Source: Paracoccus alkanivorans
GTDB taxonomy: Bacteria; Pseudomonadota; Alphaproteobacteria; Rhodobacterales; Rhodobacteraceae
DNA: 64,000 bases
Assembly (NCBI RefSeq): GCF_003697785.1
Contig: NZ_QOKZ01000007.1
Coordinates: 1 to 64,000 of the forward strand
Reading direction: 5' to 3'
This document shows, one piece after another, positions 52,856 through 61,949 of the stretch (its first letter is position 1; each line of letters begins with the position of its first letter). Made by a program: the position numbers and the translations under genes. The notes beneath the pieces were generated by a model that saw only the letters and a list, made by a program, of their open reading frames with translations, was not told where the DNA came from and did no database searches.

Positions 52856-55660
52856 TCAGCTATCTGCCTCCTTCGTATCGTCAGGCAATTCGCCTGCGAT
52901 AAGCTCTGCGGTATGGGAGGAGATATCGTTCAGCCGCGATGCAAGCTCCTGCATATTCGCGCAACCGCATTCACGCAGCAGGAACTCCCGTCCGCCTTGG
53001 CCGACCTCGTTAATATTCATTGTCTTTTCAGCAAGTAAGCGCCCGGAGGCATGCAGTCTCCAGAGGAAGCGATGGGCCGATGAAAGCTTATCGGCGGTAG
53101 TCGCCGCCAGCGTCCCCGAACGGCGCCCTGCCTGCAACTGGGCAACCGAGGCACGGGCCGGATCACCTGCGCGTAATGCGCAGGACTGGGCGATCAGGTC
53201 GATATCCTGCAATCTTCCGGGGCCGATCTTCGTTTCCCATGATCCGCTTGGGGATTTCGCCGTGAAAATCCTTTCCCGCATAGCCGCGAGATCGGGCATC
53301 ACGCGCGGATCCTGTCCGCGGTCCCGCAGCACCGACAGGCGCAGCGCCTCGACCTGATCGGCCAGGTCGGGTGCATGGTCGCCCGCCATCGCCACGACGC
53401 GGGCACGGGTGAGGGCCAGATGTTCCCATGTCCATGCCTCGGTCATCTGGTAACTTTTGAAACTCTGCACCGAGGTTGCCACCGGCCCTTGCCGGCCCGA
53501 GGGACGCAGCCGCATATCGACCTCGTATAGCCGCCCCTCGGCGGTCGGTGCCGAGATCGCGGTGATCATCGCCTGAGTAAGGCGCGAGTAATACGGCCGT
53601 GCCGCCAGAGGGCGTGGTCCATCGGAGCCATCGACCCCATCGGCGTCGTAAATCACGATCAGATCGAGATCCGAGCCGGCGTTCAATTGCCGTGCGCCCA
53701 GGGAGCCCATGCCCAGTACCACGGCGCCCCGCCCCGGCGGCGGCCCATGACGACGAGCGAAATCGGCAGTGGTCACGGGCATCATCGCCGAAAGGCAGGC
53801 ATCGGCCAGATCGGCATATTGGCCTCCGGCCTCATCCGCGTCGATCAGGCCGCGCAAATGATGCACGCCGATGCGGAATTGCCATTCGTGCGCCCACCGT
53901 CGGGCGGTATCCAGCGCACGCTCGTAACTGCCATCCGGACTCGACAGTGCCGATTGCAAGGCTCGTGCCAGTTCTTCGCGCAAGGCCTGCACGCCCGGCC
54001 ACGGTGCGAAAAAACTGCCTCCGAGGACCGCATCCAGAACCGCCGGATGACGCGCAAGATAGCTGGCCAGTCCCGGCGCCGTGCCGCAGATGTCAACGAT
54101 CAACTCGATCAATTGCGGGTTGGCATCGAAAAGCGAAAACAACTGAACCCCCGCCGGAAGCCCTGCGAGGAAGCTGTCGAAACGCAGCAGGGCCTCGTCC
54201 ATATGCCCCGACCGCGCCATGCGGGACAGCAATTCGGGCTCGACGCGCTTGAATATCTCGCGCGCACGGTTCGAGCGTATCGCGGGATAGCCTTGCCATC
54301 GCGCGATGATTGCCTGCGCTTCCTCGGACAGTTCGGGCCGTTCGCGGCTGTCTTGCGGGGCAAAGAAGGATTCGGTCAGTTCATGCACCCGTTCCAGCCG
54401 CGATTTCAGCCGGGTGGACCACGCATCCACGTCGCTTTCGCCCATCATTGCCGCGATTACCGCCAGACCGTCGCGATCCTTGGGCAGGCTGTGGGTCTGC
54501 GCGTCATTCACCATCTGGACGCGATGCTCGATATCGCGGTGCTCGCGATAATGTTCGGTCAGTTCCTGCGCGACATCTTCGGGAATCCAGCCCTTTGCCG
54601 CCAGTGCCGCCAATCCGCCCATCGTATCGCGTTGCCGCAGGTCGGGGTCGCGTCCGCCCGCGATCAACTGTCGGGTTTGGGTGAAAAACTCGATCTCGCG
54701 GATACCGCCCTGACCCAGCTTCATGTTATGGCCGGGGACGTCCAGCCGTCCGCCCAGCCCCTTGTGATCGCGGATGCGCAGCCGCATGTCATGGGCATCC
54801 TGAATGGCGGCGAAGTCCAGATGCTTGCGCCAGACGAAGGGGCGAAGCTCCTGCAGGAATCGTTTTCCCGCCACGATATCGCCCGCAGCCGCGCGGGCCT
54901 TGATGAAGGCGGCACGTTCCCAGGTGCGGCCTTCGGCCTCGTAATAGGCCAGCGCGGCAGAGACCGAAATGCAGACCGGAGTCACCGAAGCGTCGGGGCG
55001 CAGGCGCAGATCGGTGCGAAAGACATAGCCATGGCCGGTCACGTCGGACAATGTGGCGGCCATCTTGCGGGTGGCGCGGATCAGCGCGGCGCGGGCCTCG
55101 AACTGGTCATCCGCGGCATAGGCAGTATCATCGTAAAGAACGATCAGATCGATATCCGAACTGTAGTTCAGCTCGCACGCGCCGCCCTTGCCCATCGCCA
55201 GCGCAAAGATTCCGCCCGCATCCGCATGTGTCTTGGGCAGCTTGCCGCGCCTGATCTCATGGGCAACATGCACCCGCAGCGCCAGATCCACGGCACGATC
55301 AGCCAGGTCGGACAGCGCGCCGGTGACCTCTTCCAGCGTCCAGACTCCGCCCAGATCGGCCAGCGCCGCGAACAGCGCCACGCGGCGCTTGGCCCGGCGC
55401 AGCGCAACGGCCAGTTCTTCGGCATCAAGTTCCTCGAAGGCTTCGGTTTCTCGGCTGACCACCTCCTCGTGCCGTAAGGCATCGGGCAGCCAGTCGGCCT
55501 CCCGCTCCAATAACCCGGCAAGATAGGGACTGGTGCCTGCCACGCCCTCGATCAGATCCCGCACGGGCCGGGGCAGGTCCGAGAACAGTTCGCGGGCTGA
55601 TTCCGCCCGGCTCCGGTCCAGCGGCAATGGTTTGCGAGTGATACGGGTTGCGAAATCCAT
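52856..55660 (-). CDS. glnE: Glutamine synthetase adenylyltransferase/deadenylylase
   Basis: 934 residues from the ATG at 55660. Two nucleotidyltransferase domains: the first with GGACELNYSSDIDLIVLYD (near 165), the second with GSLGARQLNAGSDLDLIVIYD's core GSDLDL (near 690), each with its helical partner domain. GlnE attaches and removes AMP on glutamine synthetase according to nitrogen status. Length is that of alphaproteobacterial GlnE. An upstream in-frame ATG at 55702 is less likely. It converges with the GT2 gene, leaving 6 bp. Confidence 0.95.
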   Translation of the reverse strand: MDFATRITRKPLPLDRSRAESARELFSDLPRPVRDLIEGVAGTSPYLAGLLEREADWLPDALRHEEVVSRETEAFEELDAEELAVALRRAKRRVALFAALADLGGVWTLEEVTGALSDLADRAVDLALRVHVAHEIRRGKLPKTHADAGGIFALAMGKGGACELNYSSDIDLIVLYDDTAYAADDQFEARAALIRATRKMAATLSDVTGHGYVFRTDLRLRPDASVTPVCISVSAALAYYEAEGRTWERAAFIKARAAAGDIVAGKRFLQELRPFVWRKHLDFAAIQDAHDMRLRIRDHKGLGGRLDVPGHNMKLGQGGIREIEFFTQTRQLIAGGRDPDLRQRDTMGGLAALAAKGWIPEDVAQELTEHYREHRDIEHRVQMVNDAQTHSLPKDRDGLAVIAAMMGESDVDAWSTRLKSRLERVHELTESFFAPQDSRERPELSEEAQAIIARWQGYPAIRSNRAREIFKRVEPELLSRMARSGHMDEALLRFDSFLAGLPAGVQLFSLFDANPQLIELIVDICGTAPGLASYLARHPAVLDAVLGGSFFAPWPGVQALREELARALQSALSSPDGSYERALDTARRWAHEWQFRIGVHHLRGLIDADEAGGQYADLADACLSAMMPVTTADFARRHGPPPGRGAVVLGMGSLGARQLNAGSDLDLIVIYDADGVDGSDGPRPLAARPYYSRLTQAMITAISAPTAEGRLYEVDMRLRPSGRQGPVATSVQSFKSYQMTEAWTWEHLALTRARVVAMAGDHAPDLADQVEALRLSVLRDRGQDPRVMPDLAAMRERIFTAKSPSGSWETKIGPGRLQDIDLIAQSCALRAGDPARASVAQLQAGRRSGTLAATTADKLSSAHRFLWRLHASGRLLAEKTMNINEVGQGGREFLLRECGCANMQELASRLNDISSHTAELIAGELPDDTKEADS

Positions 55661-55848
55661 GCCGGTCACACTATCCAAAGCCCGCCCCTCGTCAACGCGC
55701 AAACATTGCGTCCGTTAACCCTTTCGGTGCTTGGCGTGCCCGGGAATCGTTGTTAGGCTCTGGCTGACACAACCTTCCGACAGGATTTCCCTGCCCATAC
55801 GCGCATGATCGGCACTGACACGCAAATAGACCATATCGGACACGCTTG

Positions 55849-56688
55849 ATGCGCCATACCGTTCCGCACGCGCCCCAGTTCTATGTGACGGCTCCGCAGC
55901 CCTGCCCCTATCTGCATGGCCGGGCGGAGCGGAAGCTGTTCACGGCTCTTCAGGGCGAAAACGCGGCGGAACTGAACAACGCGCTTTCCCGGCAGGGTTT
56001 CCGGCGCTCTCAGAATGTTCTTTACCGGCCAAGCTGCGAAAGTTGCGTGGCCTGCATGTCGGCGCGGATACGGGTGGCGGATTTCGATCCTTCCCGGACG
56101 CAAAGGCGGCTTTTGCGGCGCAATGCCGGGTTGACGCGGGTGAACATGACCCCCTGGGCGACCGAGGAACAATACGAATTGTTTCGTAGTTACCTGGATT
56201 GCCGCCATGCGGATGGCGGCATGGCGGATATGGATGTGTTCGAATTCGCAGCGATGATCGAAGAGACGCCGGTTCAGACCCGCATCATCGAGTATCGCTG
56301 CGACGGGGCCGTGCCAGAGGATCTCGCCAGGGGCGACGACCATCTGGCAGCAGTCTGCCTGACCGATGTGCTGGATGACGGGCTGAGCCTCGTCTACAGC
56401 TTTTACGATCCCGCACTGCAATCGGCCAGTCTCGGGACTTATGTCATCCTCGATCATATCGAGATCGCGCGTTCGGCGGGGCTGCCCTATGTCTATCTGG
56501 GTTATTGGGTGCCGGGCAGCCGCAAGATGGATTACAAGGCCCGGTTCTCGGCGCTCGAGATATACAAGGGCGGTGTCTGGCAGAGCATCGGGCGGCCGCA
56601 GGATCATTCGAACGAAACCCATCCCCTGTCGGTCGATCCTATTGTCGAACAGGTCGCGCGCATCTCTTTGCCGCAGTTCGATCGCTGA
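55849..56688 (+). CDS. bpt: Aspartate/glutamate leucyltransferase (arginyl-transferase family)
   Basis: 279 residues from the ATG at 55849, one codon after an in-frame TTG. The N-terminal Cys-containing motif [14 protein letters not shown] and [14 protein letters not shown], and the C-terminal [20 protein letters not shown], are those of Bpt/Ate1. Transfers Leu from tRNA to N-terminal Asp/Glu as part of the N-degron pathway. Stands alone upstream of ilvI. Confidence 0.94.
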   Translation: MRHTVPHAPQFYVTAPQPCPYLHGRAERKLFTALQGENAAELNNALSRQGFRRSQNVLYRPSCESCVACMSARIRVADFDPSRTQRRLLRRNAGLTRVNMTPWATEEQYELFRSYLDCRHADGGMADMDVFEFAAMIEETPVQTRIIEYRCDGAVPEDLARGDDHLAAVCLTDVLDDGLSLVYSFYDPALQSASLGTYVILDHIEIARSAGLPYVYLGYWVPGSRKMDYKARFSALEIYKGGVWQSIGRPQDHSNETHPLSVDPIVEQVARISLPQFDR

Positions 56689-56759
56689 GATTCCTGCTAT
56701 CTCGCGAAAGAAAATTTCAATTTCGGGGCGGTTGGCGTCATTTTTACCGTCGAATCCCA

Positions 56760-56786
56760 TTGACCCTTCCGACCGGCGACCATAAT
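56760..56786 (+). promoter_or_regulatory. Possible promoter of ilvI
   Basis: TTGACC (56760-56765) and CATAAT (56781-56786) lie 66 bp upstream of the ilvI start. Both hexamers are good, but the 15-base spacing is short, so the call is tentative. No leader peptide was identified. Confidence 0.35.
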
Positions 56787-56851
56787 TTGCGCCGACGCGG
56801 CGGCGGGCCCTGCTCGTGCGCCGCGAGATTTTGTCAGATGGAGTAGAGAAG

Positions 56852-58606
56852 ATGTCCCGAATCATGACGGGTGCGAGAATGGTCATCGAAGCGCTGCGCG
56901 ATCAGGGCGTCGATACCGTATTCGGCTATCCGGGCGGGGCGGTGCTACCTATTTATGACGAACTTTTCCAACAGAATGACATCACCCATGTGCTGGTGCG
57001 CCACGAACAGGGCGCGGTGCATATGGCCGAGGGTTATGCCCGCTCGACCGGCAAGCCAGGGGTGGTCCTGGTCACATCGGGGCCGGGCGCGACCAATGCC
57101 GTGACCGGGCTGACAGATGCGCTGATGGATTCGATTCCGCTGGTCGTTCTGTCGGGGCAGGTTCCGACCTTCCTGATCGGCACCGATGGTTTTCAGGAGG
57201 CCGACACCGTCGGGATCACCCGTCCCTGTACCAAGCATAACTGGCTGGTGAAGGACACGGCCAAGCTGTCGGAAACCATCCACAAGGCATTCCATGTCGC
57301 CACCTCGGGTCGTCCGGGGCCGGTGCTGATCGACATTCCCAAGGATGTCCAGTTCGCCGAGGACGCGTATCAGGGACCGAAGCAGATTGATCCTCCGCGC
57401 TATCAACCCGTGCGCAAGGGCGATGTCACGGCGATCACCCGGCTTGTCGAACTGATCGAACAGGCCGAACGCCCGATCCTGTATACCGGCGGAGGAGTTA
57501 TCAATTCCGGCCCCGGCGCCAGCCAGTTGCTGCGCGAACTGGCCGATGCGACGGGCATCCCGGTTACCTCGACATTGATGGGGCTGGGTGCCTATCCCGC
57601 CTCTGGCAGGAACTGGATCGGGATGCTGGGAATGCATGGCCTCTACGAGGCCAATCTGGCGATGCATGGCTGCGACCTGATGGTCAATATCGGCGCGCGT
57701 TTCGACGACCGGATCACCGGCAGGATCGCCGAGTTCAGTCCCGGCTCCGTCAAGGCGCATATCGATATCGACCCGTCCAGCATCAACAAGGTGATCCATG
57801 TCGATATTCCCATCATCGGCGATGTCGGCCATGTGCTGGAGGATCTGCTGAAGATCTGGAAGTCACGTGGCCGCAAGGTGAATACGGCGGCGCTTGGCAA
57901 ATGGTGGGAACAGATCGAGGGCTGGAAGAGCAAGAACTGCCTGTTCTATCGCGGCAGTGACACGATCATCAAACCGCAATTCGCCTTGGAACGGCTGGAG
58001 GCACTGACCAAGGGGCGTGACCGCTATGTCACCACCGAGGTGGGGCAGCATCAGATGTGGGCAGCCCAGTTCCTGCATTTCGACGAGCCGAACCGCTGGA
58101 TGACTTCGGGCGGGTTGGGAACGATGGGATATGGTCTGCCTGCCTCGATCGGCGTGCAGATGGCCCATCCGGAATCGCTGGTCATCAATGTCGCCGGTGA
58201 CGCGAGCTGGCTGATGAATATGCAGGAAATGGGAACCGCGGTGCAGTTCCGCCTGCCGGTCAAGCAGTTCATCCTGAATAACGAGCGGCTTGGCATGGTC
58301 CGGCAATGGCAGCAATTGCTGCATGGCGAACGCTATAGCCAGAGTTGGTCGGACAGCTTGCCCGATTTCATCAAGTTGGCCGAGGCCTTTGGCTGCAAGG
58401 GCGCGCAGGTCCAGGATCCGAAGGATCTGGATGACGCCATCCAGCAGATGATCGATTATGACGGGCCCTTCATCCTTGATGTGCTGGTCGAGAAGCATGA
58501 GAATTGTTTCCCGATGATCCCTTCGGGCAAGCCGCATAACGAGATGCTGCTGGGCGATGCCGAAACGCAAGGGGCGATACAGGGGGCCGGTGCGGCCCTG
58601 GTCTGA
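56852..58606 (+). CDS. ilvI: Acetolactate synthase large subunit
   Basis: 584 residues from the ATG at 56852. Thiamine-diphosphate enzyme: VFGYPGGAVLPIYDEL, the catalytic Glu in RHEQGAVHMAEGYARSTG, TSGPGATNAVTGLTDAL, and the ThDP/Mg block GDASWLMNMQEM...LNNERLGMVRQW. First shared step of branched-chain amino acid synthesis. Followed by the regulatory subunit gene after 73 bp. The alphaproteobacterial gene is called ilvB, ilvG or ilvI in different annotations. Confidence 0.95.
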   Translation: MSRIMTGARMVIEALRDQGVDTVFGYPGGAVLPIYDELFQQNDITHVLVRHEQGAVHMAEGYARSTGKPGVVLVTSGPGATNAVTGLTDALMDSIPLVVLSGQVPTFLIGTDGFQEADTVGITRPCTKHNWLVKDTAKLSETIHKAFHVATSGRPGPVLIDIPKDVQFAEDAYQGPKQIDPPRYQPVRKGDVTAITRLVELIEQAERPILYTGGGVINSGPGASQLLRELADATGIPVTSTLMGLGAYPASGRNWIGMLGMHGLYEANLAMHGCDLMVNIGARFDDRITGRIAEFSPGSVKAHIDIDPSSINKVIHVDIPIIGDVGHVLEDLLKIWKSRGRKVNTAALGKWWEQIEGWKSKNCLFYRGSDTIIKPQFALERLEALTKGRDRYVTTEVGQHQMWAAQFLHFDEPNRWMTSGGLGTMGYGLPASIGVQMAHPESLVINVAGDASWLMNMQEMGTAVQFRLPVKQFILNNERLGMVRQWQQLLHGERYSQSWSDSLPDFIKLAEAFGCKGAQVQDPKDLDDAIQQMIDYDGPFILDVLVEKHENCFPMIPSGKPHNEMLLGDAETQGAIQGAGAALV

Positions 58607-58636
58607 CCATCTGCGGGCGGGGGCCAGCCAGCCTCC

Positions 58637-58671
58637 CGCACCCCCGGGATATTTACATGAAGAAGAACAGG
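58637..58671 (+). repeat. Intergenic repeat copy 4 (diverged, before ilvN)
   Basis: GCACCCCCGGGATATTTACA followed by TGAAGAAGAACAGG: the GAGGATATTTGGA..AAGAAGAA part of the element with a few changes. It ends about nine bases before the ilvN ATG, the same spacing as copy 2 before iolB. Confidence 0.65.
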
Positions 58672-58679
58672 GGCGAATC

Positions 58680-59240
58680 ATGAATGCGTTGAACATCCAG
58701 AAGGGCGCGTCGAGTCATTCGGCCTATGATCTGCGCGATCCGAATGCACAGGTCGAGGAAAGCCATACCCTGGCCGTGCTGGTCGAGAACGAACCGGGGG
58801 TACTGGCCCGCGTGATCGGGCTTTTTTCGGGGCGCGGCTACAACATCGATAGCCTGACCGTGGCCGAGGTCGATCATACCGGGCATCAATCCCGGATCAC
58901 GATGGTCACCAGCGGCACACCGGCGGTGATCGAGCAGATCAAGGCCCAGCTTGGACGGATCGTGCCGGTGCATGACGTGCATGACCTAACGGTTGAAGGG
59001 CCTTCGGTCGAGCGTGAACTGGGCCTGTTCAAGGTCCGTGGTCAGGGCGACAAGCGGGTCGAAGCCCTGCGCATCGCCGAGATCTTTCGCGCCAATGTCG
59101 TGGATTCGACCTTGGAAAGTTTTGTGTTCGAGCTGGTGGGGACACCTTCCAAGCTGGATGCTTTCGCCGAGTTGATGCGCCCCCTCGGGCTGGCCGATCT
59201 TGCCCGGACCGGGGTTGCGGCTTTGGCGAGAGGGGCTTGA
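58680..59240 (+). CDS. ilvN: Acetolactate synthase small (regulatory) subunit
   Basis: 186 residues from the ATG at 58680. An N-terminal ACT domain (TLAVLVENEPGVLARVIGLF, SGRGYNIDSLTVAEVD) and the C-terminal ALS_ss domain (VDSTLESFVFELVGTPSKLD). Stabilises the large subunit and mediates valine feedback. About 25 residues precede the ACT domain, common in this family of bacteria. Also called ilvH. Confidence 0.95.
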   Translation: MNALNIQKGASSHSAYDLRDPNAQVEESHTLAVLVENEPGVLARVIGLFSGRGYNIDSLTVAEVDHTGHQSRITMVTSGTPAVIEQIKAQLGRIVPVHDVHDLTVEGPSVERELGLFKVRGQGDKRVEALRIAEIFRANVVDSTLESFVFELVGTPSKLDAFAELMRPLGLADLARTGVAALARGA

Positions 59241-59283
59241 AACATCCTTCAGTAGGGCGCGTCGCCCTGGAAGCCGTGTCGGG

Positions 59284-59604
59284 TCAGCCGCAGCGGGCTT
59301 TGCAAGGGGGGCAGGTGTAGTCACAAACGGGAAAGGCAAGGCTGGTGCAGTCCGGATTGTAGGGGCATCGCAGTTCCTGTGGAATCGCACCGCCTTTTTC
59401 CTGCGGAACATGCGAGACATGCCGGGCATGGCGCAGCTTTCCGATGACTTCATCCTCAAGTTCGACCAGATCGCCGGGCCTGGGCCAATAGGATGGATCC
59501 CGTAGCTGATCGCGCCCTTCGAGATAGACCAGAGACGCCTGATCCTCGCACCAGATCACGGCGCTCTCGCTTTCTTTCCTGTCCCAGATGACCACACCGA
59601 TCAT
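59284..59604 (-). CDS. Small protein with Cys-rich C-terminus, unknown function
   Basis: 106 residues from the ATG at 59604, with AGGGGA upstream; a longer frame start at 59640 lies before that site. The first part (MIGVVIWDRKESESAVIWCEDQ, YLEGRDQL) resembles a small beta-barrel, and WPRPGDLVELEDEV follows. The last 28 residues hold six Cys (CPYNPDC, CDYTCPPCKARC), a likely metal site or disulfide cluster. I know of no function; related proteins appear in Rhodobacteraceae. Confidence 0.7.
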   Translation of the reverse strand: MIGVVIWDRKESESAVIWCEDQASLVYLEGRDQLRDPSYWPRPGDLVELEDEVIGKLRHARHVSHVPQEKGGAIPQELRCPYNPDCTSLAFPVCDYTCPPCKARCG

Positions 59605-59859
59605 TGGTATCTTTTCCCCTTTAGCGGCAGCCTGATACATGTTTCCGCTGCGAATCCCCGCAGGTCATGACTTAGCAGGCCAGTTCTGAATGCATCCTTA
59701 ACAGGCAGCCGGTAATCGCGGTTGCGTGTTCATCGATGCCTGATCCGGCGATAAGGCACCTGTCGCAGATATTCAACCTAAAGGAGAGTGACCTTACGCG
59801 AGGTTATCCCAAGGTTCACACCGCTTCAGCCATGCACGGCAATATCATGCATATGAGCT
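59605..59859. other. Gap with no gene
   Basis: About 255 bp between the start of the Cys-rich gene and the end of the M48 gene. No frame on either strand has a recognisable product or a good start; no strong hairpin was noted. Confidence 0.4.
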
Positions 59860-60627
59860 CTAGCGCGTTCTTCCGTATTGGACATCCGCGATTGCGCGTT
59901 CGACCTGGGCAAGTCTTGCGGCTCTTGGTGGATGGGTGCCAAGCACGCGGTTACCCGGATCAGGCAGGCGCTCGAAGAAGCGGGCGCCGTTTCTTGGGTC
60001 AAAGCCCGCATTCAGCGTAATGATCGCACCCAGGTAATCCGCCTGAAGCTCCCAATCCTGGGAATAATAGCGCGATCCGACCGAGGCGCCGATCTGCTGT
60101 GCCGTCGCGATCGCCGATTCGTTGCCGCCATAAACCGAGGCGATACTGCCAAGGATTACCGCACCAGCCGTTGCCGCGCCCGCCTTGCGGTCGAGATGGT
60201 TCAGGATGTGATGACTGGCCTCGTGCCCGACGACAAAGGCGATCTCATCGGCATTGCGGGTCGCTGCGATCAGGGACAGGGTAAAGCCGATGATCGGGCG
60301 GCCATTGTCGTCGATGGTCTGGAAAGCGTTCGGTTCCAGTCCCGGCCGATCATCGACGACGAACTGGAAATCGCAATTGATCGGCTGTGTCCGCCGTTGT
60401 AGGCATTCGCGCTCTACCGCAGGTTCCATGCGGCGCATCACGCTGACAAAGGTTCGCGCGGCTGTATCCGGAGAGGTGATCGTCGCCGGTGCCGGTTGTG
60501 GTTGGATCACAGCCGGGCGCGTCGGCGCGGTTTGCCCTTCCGGCGGCAGCGGAGCACAGGCCGACAGGATCGCGAATCCCGCCAGAACTGCCGCAGCAAG
60601 TTTTGCTTTGCCCAAACCTCTGCTCAT
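59860..60627 (-). CDS. M48-family metalloprotease lipoprotein
   Basis: 255 residues from the ATG at 60627. Lipobox ILSACAP marks a lipid anchor. The zinc motif HExxH is HEASH in VVGHEASHHILNH, and the third ligand lies in WELQADYLGA. Belongs to the small M48 (BepA/LoiP-like) peptidases that act on envelope proteins in the periplasm. Stands alone, divergent from a short conserved gene. Confidence 0.9.
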   Translation of the reverse strand: MSRGLGKAKLAAAVLAGFAILSACAPLPPEGQTAPTRPAVIQPQPAPATITSPDTAARTFVSVMRRMEPAVERECLQRRTQPINCDFQFVVDDRPGLEPNAFQTIDDNGRPIIGFTLSLIAATRNADEIAFVVGHEASHHILNHLDRKAGAATAGAVILGSIASVYGGNESAIATAQQIGASVGSRYYSQDWELQADYLGAIITLNAGFDPRNGARFFERLPDPGNRVLGTHPPRAARLAQVERAIADVQYGRTR

Positions 60628-60768
60628 CCTTATGTATTCCTCGTCCCGCCTGACGCGATTGATCCACCGCTTGATTGCCACTTTATCCCGGTGCTGCGGT
60701 CGTGCAAGCCCCGACCCTTGCCCGTTCAGCCGTTTCACGCGATTGTCGGTCGAACCAAGGAGGCCCAG

Positions 60769-61014
60769 ATGTTCACCATCGAGCATGATTTCGACGCCAC
60801 GGTCATTACCCTCATCGACGAGACAGGGCCGAATACCCGTCCGCTGAACGAGGATGTGGTGATTCTGACCTTCGACGACCGGGTGATCGTCGAACAGATG
60901 AATGCCGATGGTGAAGAGGTGGCCCGTGTCACCTTCACGATGCACCAGCTTGCAGAGTTGCGCCTGGCGCTGAACCTGCCGGAAGGGAACTACCGGATCG
61001 AGAAGGACAGCTAA
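60769..61014 (+). CDS. Conserved 81-residue protein, unknown function
   Basis: Preceded by AAGGAGG nine bases before the ATG. The protein alternates short strands (VITLIDETGPNTRPLNEDVV, ILTFDDRVIVEQMN) and ends with a helix (MHQLAELRLALNLPEG). Acidic, no signal peptide. The strong ribosome site and good codon use support a real gene. Its end overlaps the convergent DUF167 gene by 4 bases. Confidence 0.7.
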   Translation: MFTIEHDFDATVITLIDETGPNTRPLNEDVVILTFDDRVIVEQMNADGEEVARVTFTMHQLAELRLALNLPEGNYRIEKDS

Positions 61015-61259
61015 TCCAGCCGGAAGACCTTGTCGCGCGAAGTTACTCCACGCAAAAGGGTCAGTCGCGATTTCGCCACTCCCAGGGATTTCGCGAGCAG
61101 CTTGACCACTGCGGCATTGGCCTTTCCATCTTCGGGCGGAGCCGTCACATGAACCCGGATTTCGTCACCGTCGATGCTGATCGCGTTACGTCGCGCCCTT
61201 GACGTCACGCGCAGACGAATTTCGCTGCCCTCATGGGCCAGATGGCTGAGATCGGTCAT
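61011..61259 (-). CDS. DUF167/YggU family protein
   Basis: 82 residues from the ATG at 61259; the frame is open far upstream but the family start fits here. Hallmark block: SRARRNAISIDGDEIRVHVTAPP.DGKANAAVVKLLAKSLGV, of which the PPEDGKANAAVVKLLA part is diagnostic, then TLLRGVTSRDKV. Small conserved protein of unknown function. Confidence 0.9.
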   Translation of the reverse strand: MTDLSHLAHEGSEIRLRVTSRARRNAISIDGDEIRVHVTAPPEDGKANAAVVKLLAKSLGVAKSRLTLLRGVTSRDKVFRLD

Positions 61260-61376
61260 GTCCAGCAGAATGCTGCCCCGGGCGGTCTTTCGCAATCCCT
61301 TATGCCTTGCACAGCAATGCGGGCTCTGGGAAAACCGCCTACGGTTCCCTATCTGTGACCGCTGAAGGAGATGCTC

Positions 61377-61949
61377 ATGGAATACCGCAACGAGGCGGCA
61401 CTGGAGTTTTTGGCGACCCGCCGCTCGCACCCGCCGAAGCTGCTGACCGAGCCCGGGCCAAGCCGTGATCAGGTTCAGGAACTGCTGACGCTGGCGGCTC
61501 GCACGCCCGATCACGGCAAGTTGGAGCCATGGCGGTTCCTTGTGCTTGGCCGCAGCAGGTTGGATCGGCTTCAGCCGCTGTTGCGGCAGGAAGTCTTGAA
61601 TGACGGACAGGATGAAGCAGCGGCGGATAAGGCGGCATCGGCGTTTTCCTCCCCGGTGATCGTCGCAGTGATCTCCTCTCCAGTGGATAGCACCAAGATT
61701 CCCCAGTGGGAGCAGGTGCTTTCTGCCGGGGCCGTTTGCCTGGGGCTTGTGAACGCGGCGCTGGCCTCGGGTTGGGGCGCGGCATGGCTGACGGGTTTCG
61801 CCGCGACCAACGATGACTTCGCACGTTCGCATCTGGGCTTGCGGGACGGGGAGCGGGTGGCAGGGCTGGTTCATATCGGCACGCGGGGCAACACACCTCC
61901 CGAACGGCCCCGCCCTGATATCGCCACAAAGACGAGCTGGCTGGAATGA
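61377..61949 (+). CDS. Nitroreductase family protein (YdjA-like)
   Basis: 190 residues from the ATG at 61377; GAAGGAG gives seven bases spacing to this ATG and only one to an ATG two codons earlier. FMN-binding nitroreductase fold: FLATRRSHPPKLLTEPGPS, LAARTPDHGKLEPWRFLV, and GLVNAALASGWGAAWLTGF. Matches the short YdjA group. Reduces nitro or quinone-like compounds with NAD(P)H; the true substrate is unknown. Overlaps the next gene by ATGA. Confidence 0.9.
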   Translation: MEYRNEAALEFLATRRSHPPKLLTEPGPSRDQVQELLTLAARTPDHGKLEPWRFLVLGRSRLDRLQPLLRQEVLNDGQDEAAADKAASAFSSPVIVAVISSPVDSTKIPQWEQVLSAGAVCLGLVNAALASGWGAAWLTGFAATNDDFARSHLGLRDGERVAGLVHIGTRGNTPPERPRPDIATKTSWLE

